Source: Owenia fusiformis (lineage: Eukaryota; Annelida; Polychaeta; Sabellida; Oweniidae). Taken from it: DNA of 64,000 bases. Shown here piece by piece: positions 36,301 through 48,300 of this stretch. How positions within the stretch are numbered: position 1 is the stretch's first letter; every line of letters starts with the position of its first letter. The notes under the pieces are model-generated. The model did not search any database, had not been told where the DNA came from, and saw nothing but the letters and a program-made list of their open reading frames with translations. The stretch lies in contig CAIIXF020000001.1 of NCBI GenBank assembly GCA_903813345.2, positions 34,503,366 to 34,567,365 of the forward strand, read 5' to 3'. The position numbers were made by a program, and so were the translations under genes.

Positions 36301-39300
36301 TTCATGAAATTTGGTATACATGTACCCACAACATTTCTGAGTTACCATCTCAAAGATTGGAATTCAATCATTTCATTGGTTGAAATTATGGTTGCTATAG
36401 TAACCCGATATCGCGTAACCCGGGGCAAATTACTTAACGTGTAATGCGTAATCTCAAAATATCAACAAGATCTGAAATTGTTATATCCTCAACATTTTAT
36501 TTCACAACAATATAAATCATACTATTGCACAGTTACTAATAATAGTTCATTCTACATAATTGCCACCATTTGCAACACATTTCTCATGTCTGGATACCCA
36601 TTCCTTGAACACAGAATTAAATCCATTAGAACTCATTCCTTGTAGGGCTAGTACTACGGCATTTTTCAATTCCTCACAGGATTGAAAATTATTTCCACTA
36701 AGGTTTCTTTTTAGTTCCCCATACAAATAAAAGTCACTGGGGGCAAGATCAGGTGAATAAGGGGCATGTTCAAGTTGTTGAAATCCAAGTGTTTGGACTG
36801 TGTTGCTGGTCAGGATTGCAGTGTGCGTAGGGGCATTGTCCCAATGCAAGATAAACTGCTGCAGATGTCCGGGACGCTTTTTCCTCAGGGAACGTTGAAG
36901 ATCACGCTTCAGAACCTGAAAAACAAATGTTTAATGGTTGTTAAACCAGTTGTTTCATTGATTGGATTTGGATTTGAATCATGGCCATGGAGTTATAATT
37001 ATATTGACAGTGAACAACATTTAAATACTTTAATTTAAAAATAAAATTCACAGTATGATGTATTATTAGAACAAATGATATCTTACCTTTGCAATGTAAA
37101 CGGCATTAATTCTCTGGCCAATGGGAAAAAAATGGGTTAACACCATTCCTCTAATGTCAAAGAATGTCACAACCATTTGTTTCTTTTGTGGAATTCCTGG
37201 TACTATTTTAGGCTTGGTTGGTGTTGGGGAGTTGTCATGTTTCCACGATGAACTTTGTTGCGTGGTCTCTGGGATGTAGAATGATAGCAATGATTCGTCA
37301 CTCGTAATGATCTTGTTAAGAAAGTCATCTCCATCTCTCCGATATTTTGCAAGAAAGTCCCTTGAAGCCTTAACACGCCGGTCTTTCTGCTCCTGTGTCA
37401 AGTCATGCGGCACCCATTTAGCAGACACCTTCTTTAACAGACAGTTCTTTGTCAGTATCCGTTGCACAGTCCCATAGCTCAGATCGTGTTTTTCAGCCAA
37501 TTCTCTGATAGAAATTTGCCTATTGTCCATAACATCAGCTTCAATTGCTTTGATGGTTTGATCATCGAATGACGACACTGGCCTGCCTCCTCGCTGCTTG
37601 TCTACCACTTCATCATATCCACTGGAATACTTGTTAAACCACCTGTAAATGTTTCTCTCAGCAATGGCAGCTTTACCATATGCCTTCTTTATCTGTCTTA
37701 TAGTCTCTTTTACACCTTTCCCCAACTTTACACAGAACTTAATGTTTGTTCTTTGCTCTATTTTACTCTGACTTGGCGCCATCTTGAATTGGGTGGGTTA
37801 GTGTCCTTGGTCATGTTAGTATTTGTCATGGATGATGGAAGCAATTCAAAAATATTGAAAGCTTTTTATGAATGCCTATTGTGACATCACAACTATTACA
37901 TATTTGTTACCATGGCAACAAATATAAAAATCATAGAAAACAAACAATGAACATTTTCAAATGTTACTGACTTTTTAAATTAGAGAAATTCACAAAAACG
38001 TTATGGTTTCTCTTCAATTTGCCCCGGGTTACGCAATATCGGGTTACTATAGCAACCAATATTTCAACCAATGAAATGATTGAATTCCAATCTTTGAGAT
38101 GGTAACTCAGAAATGTTGTGGGTACATGTATACCAAATTTCATGAAGATCTGATGAATACTTTTGAAATTACAATGTCTTTGACGTTACTTCTGGATCAC
38201 CCTGTATGTAAATGGTATTTATTGCCTTTATTTGAACGATAAAAGTAATATATGATCAGTAAATTATGCAAACGTGCATGTTGACGCCCCTCTTTTCAAT
38301 GCCAGTGAAGAAGAATTATTTTTTATGTCATTGTTTGTCAAATGTATCTGTTTTTAAAGTATTGCTGGAGTATGGAAGAACAGTAATAAGTATTTTCACC
38401 CTTTTGGTCCATTTTACAAAGTGATGCAAATAAACAGGACTATGCTCGCGATTTCAGCAGGAACTTGGTCGCGACTTTGAAATCATAGCGGGGCTTTGGA
38501 TACTACCCGTGCTATACCTTGACACTGTTATTCAAGCACTGTGCCAACACTTTTGCCATACCCTGATGTCAGCCAAAATAATTAAATGTATCATACTCAT
38601 TACTCACCTCATAAAAGTCCTCTTCCAGCTTCTGTTTCTTCAGCTGAGGTTGTTCAGTAGGTGGTTGCACCCAAGCTTTCACTTTCTTTATAGGATTTAC
38701 TGGTGATGGTTTTGTAAGTGCAGGGTGTCCAGGTAGGGGAACCCTAGACTTCGACTCAGTTGATGTAGGGACTGGCCTCTTGAAAGGTAGCTTTTTCTTG
38801 GATTTGGCTACACCAACCATTTGTGGCTTTTCTTTCTAAAAAAGAGATTATTTATATTCAATTGTTATTCTTGATGTATCATCAAATATTTAACTGACCC
38901 TATTATCCTCTAGGTCTGCCTGAGAAAGATTCTCAGTTATCACTTCAATACATAATAAACAGAACTTACATGAAATGCTACAAAATTCTGGTCTTCTAGG
39001 TGGCTGTATTTCTTTGGCTGTTTTAATTGTCCCTTCTCTCGAAGTTTCCTAGGGGCCTCTGTGTCTATCCTCTCCTCTTCAGAGTCCTCACTACTGCTCC
39101 TGGTGCACTCTGAACACTGCCTGGAGAGTAATATACAGACATTCTTTCTATTTACTCTGAGCAGTACCTAGAGAGTGGCACATGTACAAAGTCGAAAAAT
39201 ATATGTACTTTAACATTTGAGTTAAGTCATACTCTGGGCTATGGTCTCTATGGAATATATATATTTTCTCTTCCTCAAACATTGACCATTCAAGTCCAAG

Positions 39301-42300
39301 AAATATCTATTCAAAAATATACTTTAAAAATACATGTAGTTGTTACTCTAGGTTTGGAGTGGGCTAAAGCTTTATTTTTCAAATACCAGATAGTACCTTA
39401 ACATACTCAATGGTAGCACATCAATATTTGTTAAATTACACAAGCTGATGCCATCAAATACACACCAGACAGATAATGCTGAAACATAGTTCATTTTTCC
39501 TAAAGGCTATCTTTTTTTCTGAAAAATAATTCCATACAGCTTCTTACCAGCCCATTAGTCTTGTTTTCTTGGGCATTCTAGTAAGTGGTGGGTCAAGGCA
39601 ACCTAGATGGAAGTAGAGTCTGCAGTTGTCACACTTTGCAAGTAGGTGCTGGTCATGAGTCTTGCCACATCGTCCACATCTGCAAGACATGTCAACATAT
39701 AACAACTACATGTATAAAACAAGGCATTAACATGCAAAATGTCACCACCTGTCATTTATTACAGACACTAACCGCCAGACGCCGCCTGCTGAACACCATT
39801 CTCAGAACAAGCAAATATCTAACAGGCATCACCGTTATTCTTTTATTTAACGATTTTTTAAAAGGCACAAGAAGAAACAGCAAATCCAAATAAAATAAAG
39901 GACCCAAGGTCCTGTGCTCACACAGTGTAGAACCTTCAGAGGAATGTATATCCTGATTTTTAAACAAAATTATTGATTTTGATTTGTAGTCTCGAACTTT
40001 GAGAAACTTAGATAGCACAGTTTGTGACCTAGTTTGAGGACCTTTGACCTTGAACATTTTACTTATTCAGAATGAAGCTAAATAATTCTTAAATTTCAAG
40101 GCAAAATATGCAAAATTGACCGAGTTATTCAACTTTCTTACGGTCCTGGTTTTTTTGGACACCCTGTATATCGTCAATGGCAGGTTTTGTGATTGACAAG
40201 TTTCTCAAAGTTTGTCCCTATACTTGTTCATTACTTGCAATGAATTACATCATTACTAGATTTAAGCATTCCCTACATATTGCTCAATATATGTCAGCAT
40301 CAAATTTTTACTGTTTTTGAGATATTTGACGTAAAAAAAACAGTAAAAATAAGTTATTTTTCAACTTGCTTCAATTTGACCAAATTTTTGGGGGAAAATC
40401 GTCTACAAGTTGCCAGGAGTTCAAATCTGACCTTAGTTTTGAGATTTGACCTTCAGTGACCTATGAAAGGTCAAAAAAGTTGATTTTTCAAATTGATTAT
40501 TTGGATGTAAATTTTGGTCACCTTAATCACAAAAGACCCTGGACACCCTGTACATGAGAAAGTTCCCTGAAAATGACTAAGTCCTACTTTTTGTCAAATT
40601 TTATAGAGTAAACACCAAAAACTGTAATTTCAAGAGCTTTCAAATCTTCAGAGAACATAAGTTGCATATACATATAAACCGGAACTTCCGGGTTTATATG
40701 AGATGTGCAGTGCACATGCGCTAATCAGTGCAAAAAGCGGAGCGCTTTGGTAGGCAGTGTGGTTCACATTGTGCTGAAAATATTATTCAACGAAGTTGAA
40801 TTTGGCATTTATACGAAGATATTTATTCATATTTCAACCATTTATTTTTCTGTATCATGTTGTGGTACACATTTTCATGAGGTGGAATTTTATTACGAAG
40901 TAAATTCGTTGAAATTTCGTGTCTGAAGTTTCCATTTATACTCACCTCGTGGTTTTTTCGAATATCTTCGCAAATAATTTTCAAAAATAGAAAATGTCAA
41001 GTAAAACAGCCAAGCACTCTAAAAATCCTAAAGAAAAGGATAAGGGACCAAAAAGAAGTGTTTCCCTCGCAGAGGGAGAAGCTGGCAAACAGGTTAGTCA
41101 GCCGAAAATAGACAATATAAACGTCTTATCAAGTCAGGTCCAAAAAATTCTCCAGCCATCGGCGTCAGACTCACCCGCAGTCTCAGTTCCAGTTGAAGGT
41201 TCTTCAACTCAGGCAAGTCCAGAAATCAAATTTCGTGTGGAAATTCTAGCGGGAATTTAGTGAACAATGAAGTATTGAAAGAGATTTTAGGCTCACTGAA
41301 AGGTTTAACTAGTCGCATGGATGCCTTTGAAAGCAACCAAGGAGATTTTTACTCTCAGTACGACGAGAATGAGCCGGGTCCTGAGGATCAAACCTGGGAT
41401 ACTGATGATGAAAATGCGCTCGATGAGTCCAGAACAAAAAAGAGTAAGATGGACTTCAAGGAGAAAATATCTTCTTATCAAGCTAAAGAAAGTGTGTCAC
41501 AGGACATCAATGAAATTTTAGCGGAACTCATTAATACTGTTTTCCGTGAGGGTTTGTCCTTTGATAAGTATGCTGAGTTAAGCGATAGTATACAAAGACC
41601 AAGTAACTGTCATAGTCTTGTAGTCACAAAAGTTAACGACCTTATATGGAATTTCCTCACCCCCCAAAATCAAACGATAGACGTTAATATGCAAGAAATT
41701 CAGAATTGCATGGTTCGTGCTGCTACGAATGTAGCTCTGATCCTGGATTTATTGAATAGTGAGCAGGATGATTCTGTCATTTCTGATGACATTAGAAAGA
41801 AATGTTCTGATTGGGGATCTGATGCCTTAGCAATTCTTGGTCATGGGAATTTTCAACTTAATATGAGACGAAAACAGCAACACAAGAATGACATTGAGTC
41901 TGAATACAAACATTTGACGTCATCTAACGTAAAGTTTACAGAGCAACTCTATGGTGATGATGTTATTGAAACCACCAAAAATATTCAGACAATGAATCGT
42001 ATATGGTCAAAGTTGTCATACCAGAACAATCGTGGTAGTTCCCAACGAGGACGAGGAGGCCGTGGCCGAGGTTTTTCGTGGCAAAGGCCGAGGTTTCAAT
42101 TCCCGTACAAGGTTCTCTCATCAGTTTGATGAGACACGCTACAGGAGCAATAGAGGCCGTGCTGCTCCATCCTTTAGTGGACGACGTCCTCAACAGGGGA
42201 ATTGGCAGAACAATAAGTTGCAGCAAAGTCGTGGGAAATCCACAGAAAAGAAACAATGACTAGATCATGTAAGTAGTAAGGTAAAAAAGTGTGAAACTTT

Positions 42301-45300
42301 CAGAGCTGGTCAATTGAAACATTTTCTGGATATATGGTCTCAATATACTTCTGACCCCAATATTTTAGAGATAATATCAGGGTGTGTTTTTGAATCAATC
42401 AATCAAAGATCAATGGCCAGAACAGTTTCTTTTGCCTCCAAATACACAATTTACCGACATTGAAGAATTTGGGATAGATCAGGAAATCAAAAAACTCCTT
42501 GATAAAGGTGTAGTTGTTCAAGTAGAACCTGAACCAGGGCAGTTTGTTTCTGGAATATTTACAGTGCCCAAGAAAGATTCTGATGAATTGAGAATGATCC
42601 TGAATTTGAAAGAATTGAATGAATATATCGTTCATCACCATTTTAAAATGGATTCATTCGAAACTGTTCTAAAATTGATTTCAAAGGATTGTTTTTTGGC
42701 TTCCATTGACCCTAATCATGCCTATTATTTGATACCAGTGCATCAAAACTACCAAAAACTTCTACGTTTTATGTGGAAAGGTCAAATGCTACAATATACT
42801 TGTCTTCCAATGGGTATTACTTGTGCACCAAGGTTGTTTACAAAGTTAATGAAGCCAGTGTATGCCACTCTTAGACAAGCAGGTCATATGATTGCAGGTT
42901 ATATCGATGATACGCTGTTAGTAGCAGACAGTACTCAAGAATGCCAGGATAGCATAAATGCAACAAGTCAATTCATGATTGAATTAGGTCTTATCTTGAA
43001 TGTTGATAAAAGTGTACTGATTCCCTCTACTAAGATAGAATTTCTTGGCAATGTTATTGATTCCAAAGAAATGAAGGTATATTTACCTCAGAGAAAGAAG
43101 GTGCAAATAGAGACTGAATGTTCTAAATATCTCAAGAAATCTAAAGCTAAGATCAGGTATGTAGCTTCTCTTATTGGAACACTTGTATCATCATTCAGTT
43201 CTGTTGAGTTTGGTCCCCTTTATTACAGAGAACTTGAGATGGCAAAAACAGATGCATTGCAATTTAATAGAGGAAATTATGATTCTGAAATGTCTATTTC
43301 CAGAGCAATGAAGCAAGAGCTAAGTTGGTGGAGAGACGAAATTTCCACTCAATTCAGATCTCTAGATCATGGGGTGCCAGAACTGGTTCTGTACTCAGAC
43401 GCTTCCCTTGAAGGATATGGTGGTATTTGTGAGACTAACCCAAGTAAGTCAATAAGCCAAAGATGGAGTGAAAATGAGCTAGGGCTTCATATAAATGTGG
43501 TTGAATTGTTAGCAGCTTTCCTTGTCTTCCTTGACAATATAGAATGGCAATTGAATGTTTCTGTATTTTGTAGATTAACAGAAATCTGGGGTGTACCTGA
43601 GGTTGATCTTTTTGCAACTAGACTCAACCATCAAGTTGAGCAGTATGTGTCCTGGAATCCTGATCCAGAAGCTATTGCAATTAATGCATTTTGTGTGTCT
43701 TGGAATAGAGGTTTAACATACATGTTTCCTCCTTTCAGTGTCATATCCAGGTGTGTTCAGAAGGTTCTGAGGGATTCTGCAGAAGCAGTAATAGTGACGC
43801 CATTGCGGCCAACACAGACTTGGTTTCCACAACTCATGAGGCTACTTATAGACAAGCCAGTGATATTACATTGCAAGGGACAAATGTTGAGTCTACCCAA
43901 CTCTCAGGAAGTACACAAGTTACAAAACAATCTCATCCTGATTGCATGTCGAATATCAGGAAATCTATCTAAAAGTCAAGGTATTTCTAGAAAGTCTACC
44001 GATATCATCCTTGCATCTTGGAGATCTGGCACGCAGAAACAATATGAAATGTATATTAAAAAGTGGTTTTGCTTCTGTGTATGGGTAGTACAAAGTAATA
44101 AAAAGTTATTAATATACCCTCCCTAGTGTGGAGAAAATTTTATTTCAAAAATTAATTTGCACAATCAGCTTTTAAATACTGATTAGCGCATGCGCACTGC
44201 ACATCTCATATTAACCCTTCAGTTCCTATTGTTTATTCATAGAATCTCACTCCCACTTTAACCTGCCATGCAGGTCTCGAGGAAGTGGGGAATTCTACTT
44301 CAACAAAGTGTCTAGTATTTACAGAAAATTTGACTTTTTGACGTCAAAATCAGCAATTTCTCAGAAACTGGGCGAACTTGGAAAATGCCAATGATAGGTC
44401 AAATAGGCATTATGGATATGCATAAAATGAATGTGGATATGACTCAATCCGAATAGCAGTTTTAATTTGTGCGGCCAATGTTGACAGACGGACCAACGGA
44501 CGGACGGACGCCTGGTTGATCCCATAGGCTCATATCATTTTCACCCCAGTTTTGAGATGCTACATAGGGAAACATGAGTGGAGGAGTGCAACAAAGAGTG
44601 ATTTATTGCAAGTTGGAGTGTATTGTCTTATACTGCACTTACTTGTGTATAACTGCAGGGGGAGACCTGGGGGTATCTTTGGTCTGAGTTGTGGTTGGGG
44701 GTCTCACAGGTTTCTTCACCTTTAGGATTTCAGGGAGAGCTAATTGCTACAATATTAAAAAAAATTAAACTAGAAAAACAGCAACTCCACGGAGTAGCAA
44801 ATCCCACCGAACAAAACATGTTTTGATAAAAAAAATTGAGCCAAATTCATCCACTGGTATTTGAATTATCAAAGATTATGCCTTTATGAAACATGGTTGC
44901 CATTTTGAAATTCAGCTGTCATCTTTAGATTTCTTCTTTAGCAGAGAATGTCCGTCCAATGGTATCTGGGTTATCAAAGATTACTTTTTAAATGAAAAAT
45001 GGCAGCCATTTTGAAATACAGCTATCGCCTTTGAAATTTCTTCTGAAGCAGATCTCCTTTTTCCCTAGCGCACCAAATCCATCCACCAGTATTTGAGTTA
45101 TCATTAATTACGTTTTTTTACGAAAAATGGCGGCCATTTTGAAATTCAGTAGCCATCTTGAAAATTTATTTTTGAGCAGAACTTCTTTGTCTCTAGGCAT
45201 CAGCATATAGAATTTGAACCAAATCTGTCAACTGGTATTTGAGTTATCAAAGGTTACGTTCTTTTATGAAAAATGGCCGCCATTTTGAAATTTAGCTGCC

Positions 45301-48300
45301 ATCTTGAAAATCCTTTCTCGAGCAGAGCTCCTATGTCCCCTAGGCATCAGCATCTAAATGAAATCCGTCAACCGGTATTTGAGTTATTGCCCGGACACAC
45401 GAACGGACGGACGAACGGACGGACGGCTTTTCTATATCCCCCTCGAACTTCGTTCGGTGGGATAATAACAGTTTTTATCCATACAATGCTTAATTCACAT
45501 AAAACAACATAATTTGATAGCAACTGTTAGCAACGACACTGTGTTACACATTATGTTGTAGATTAATGCTCTGATATTTTATATATGGTTCATAAAACTA
45601 AAACAACTGCCACACCTGAGCATCTCTACTCAAAATCATGATAATCATATAAATGTAAAGAGTTATGTTACCTTTCCAGATATTGCACATAGGTGTTTAT
45701 GTAACTGCTCTGCTTTGTTTCTTAGAGGAATACCAACACACTTTAGATTTTCATTTGTGTCACATAACTACAAAAGGAAATTTGTGATGGGTTACAACAG
45801 GCAGAATTACATCATGGTATTTGTGGTCATGAACTGTAATCGAGGGTTGAAAGTGGTCACAATTGAAAAAACTGGTTACTTCAATGTATAGTATGTATAA
45901 TGGACTTGTAAATGCTTTACAACCATGTTGACCAATGCTCCCTGGAGTGTGGCTAACTCCATGACCATTTATGACTAAATACAATAGAAATCATGTAAAA
46001 TCAAACAAAGTGCATTTTAACAAACCTTTTCATATTTCTGCCTGAGGATTTTTTCTTTCACTGTTAAGGCTCGGTTCTGAGCCAGCAACTCTTTTGAATG
46101 TTTCTTCATGTTAGCAATTCTGTTATTGCGATCTGTATAAATACACAATGACAAGCTTTTGAAAGTCATGTTGTCACATATATAATAGGATTTTATTAGT
46201 ACTGATGCCCTTTTAGGGCCAAACGTTTCTGATATACAATTTTCAATAACAGTAAATATAGCAATAAAGTAAAGAAAATAGGATTGCATTCTTCAAATGA
46301 CATATAAAATGTTACTTTGATATAAGAATCCTGTCTCTACCAATCATTAGGTACTTTATCATGTCAGCAGATTCTTTTAATATGATCCCCTCACTCGTCA
46401 ATAGAAAAATTGTCTTCTGGTGGCCATTCATCTTTTTAAAATTACTACACAGGTTTTCAAGTTTTTCAATATGGGATTTTCTACATTTGAATAAAAAGTG
46501 TGTTTCATCTTCTGTAACCGACTCCTTACATATTTTACAAAATCGACTATTAAGATCAGTAATTGGTTTTGTATATCAGCCTCTCTCTATCTCTAGATTG
46601 TGGGCGCTTATACGGAATCTAGTTAAATGTTTAGCGTTTGAAAGTGTCGTTTCTGAAAGGTAGTGTTCAAATCCACAGTGCGATTTTAGTTGTTTAAATA
46701 ATCTAAGTTTCCCCCCATTCCCACTTATCAGATTCTTCCAATATACTTGATATCTCTCTATTAATTTCTTTTTGACTTTAATAGCAAGCCTATTTGTGCT
46801 CTTCTCTATGTTTACCTTATCTTCAAGATTCAATTCATCAGACATTTTTATTTTAATATGGCACAGTATATTTTTGAGTTGTTTGTGCCATGTAAATGTG
46901 TTATTTGTTAAATCAAATGTTTTACTCATAATTAATGAATCGTTTAGTAAACTCCCATTTGAGCGCAACTCTAAATGACCGAGGTATTTGATTTGTCTTT
47001 TTATAATATCAACTACCGAAGGTATTCTTCCCAATTCTCCTCTTACTGCCATGTTTGTGGCTTTTCTATGAACCCCAAGAACATATTTTTGGAACCGAAT
47101 ATGATTGTTTTCAATTAAAGCACTTTCATATTTATGTTCAAATATCTCGATTAGTTAGGCAGTCACACTTGGTATATCATTACACCATATTTCCGAACCG
47201 TATAAAGCGACGGGTTTGATAAGTTGATCATACAATTTCATTTTTAGTGAAGACTTCATCTCGTTAAAAATTCACATATCACATATTAAAAATTGAAAAT
47301 CTCTAAGGTACCATTTGAACCCAAAAGACCTTATCACATATTATTCTCGATAACTGGTCAACTCAACCCCAAGTCAACTCAACCCAAGTCAACTCAACCC
47401 TTAGTCAAGTCGACCCCAAGTCAAGTCGACCCTTAGTCAAGTCGACCCCAAGTCATCTCGACCCTTAGTCAACTCGACCCCAAATCATCTCAACCCTTGG
47501 TCATCTCAACCCTTAGTCAACTCGACCCCACCATAAAAAAACAAGTAGATATACTATTTTCATGGTACGATATTGATGAATTTTGAAAGAATGAGGGACT
47601 AAAATGCTAATTTTCCAAAATAAAATTATCAACGATTGAAGTTTGTGCTTAACGCATTTATAATTTTTATAAATATGACATTTATTTACCAAAATAATAT
47701 TTGAACAATCTTAATAGGGCTATTCACGATGCTATACATATATTTCACCCCTTCATATTTGAGCTTGTTTTATCTCTCTGAAATGAAAAAAAAAATTATC
47801 TATACACTTTTCTGTTCTACCGAAATTGTTGCAACAGTATTTTTGACAACAGGTAACTTATGCAACATGTGCATTGTGCCAACATCCATCCATTACTTTG
47901 TATTGAATGACTTTATATTTTGATAATAATAATAACTAGACATGTAAATTGAACAAGTTCAATTTAAGACTCCAGATTTCAGACTTTTTTTAAGCTGAGT
48001 CATCCAAATACTTGTAAGCTGAGTCATTCAGAATAAGCTGAGTCAGCTAGAATATAGACATTTAGACAACTCTTAAGAATGTTATCTTCGACTCCATTGG
48101 CTTAACATGGGGATATCATCATATCGACTTTTCGAGACTTCAAACCGCTATAACTATCTAATCAGAAGTTGGGTCGAAATTTGGTTTAAAGATTCTGATT
48201 CCTGAGAAAATTCTACCCTTAATTCATAACTCATACGATAAATTTGGAAAACTTTTTATTTTGACCTTCTTTTCAGACACCATATCTCAAAAGTGGGTCA

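Larger units (their letters stand above)
32559..38511. mobile_element. Foldback-type element with repeat-built inverted arms, ~5.95 kb, interrupted by LINE and mariner insertions
   Basis: 32559-32625 and 38445-38511 are inverted copies of 67 bp with three mismatches ('gtagtatccaaagccccgct' onward). A CTATA direct repeat lies immediately outside each end (32554-32558, 38512-38516). A ~21-bp word of the type 'cccgctgaaatcgcgagga' occurs in these ends and again, several times, in inverted modules at 34491-34560 and 36076-36142. So the two arms probably were tandem-repeat inverted arms, later split by a LINE (left arm) and a mariner (right arm). The centre is a GAACG minisatellite. No transposase of its own. 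Confidence 0.7.
40681..44226 (+). mobile_element. DIRS-type (tyrosine-recombinase) retrotransposon, internally deleted and frameshifted
   Basis: Inverted terminal repeats of about 49 bp: 40681-40729 ('tatgagatgtgcagtgcaca' plus 'tgcgctaatcagt') and 44178-44226. The inner 33 bp match with one mismatch. Inverted ends plus a reverse transcriptase/RNase H followed by a tyrosine-recombinase start identify a DIRS-like element rather than an LTR element. Order: gag-like frames (40994-42259), pol-like frame (42384-44126). It sits in the PHF14 intron opposite to the gene. It appears non-functional: the recombinase catalytic part is absent. Confidence 0.88.

Noticed and set aside
41260-42129. Separate host gene starting at 41260
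   Set aside because: The apparent start is GTG, not ATG, and the frame lies between the ITRs of the DIRS element with an RG-rich tail; it is the shifted continuation of gag.
47349-47531. Regular 16-bp repeats as a possible CRISPR array
   Set aside because: Units are directly contiguous without spacers, and an inverted copy exists at 54095-54274; it is a transposon-arm minisatellite.
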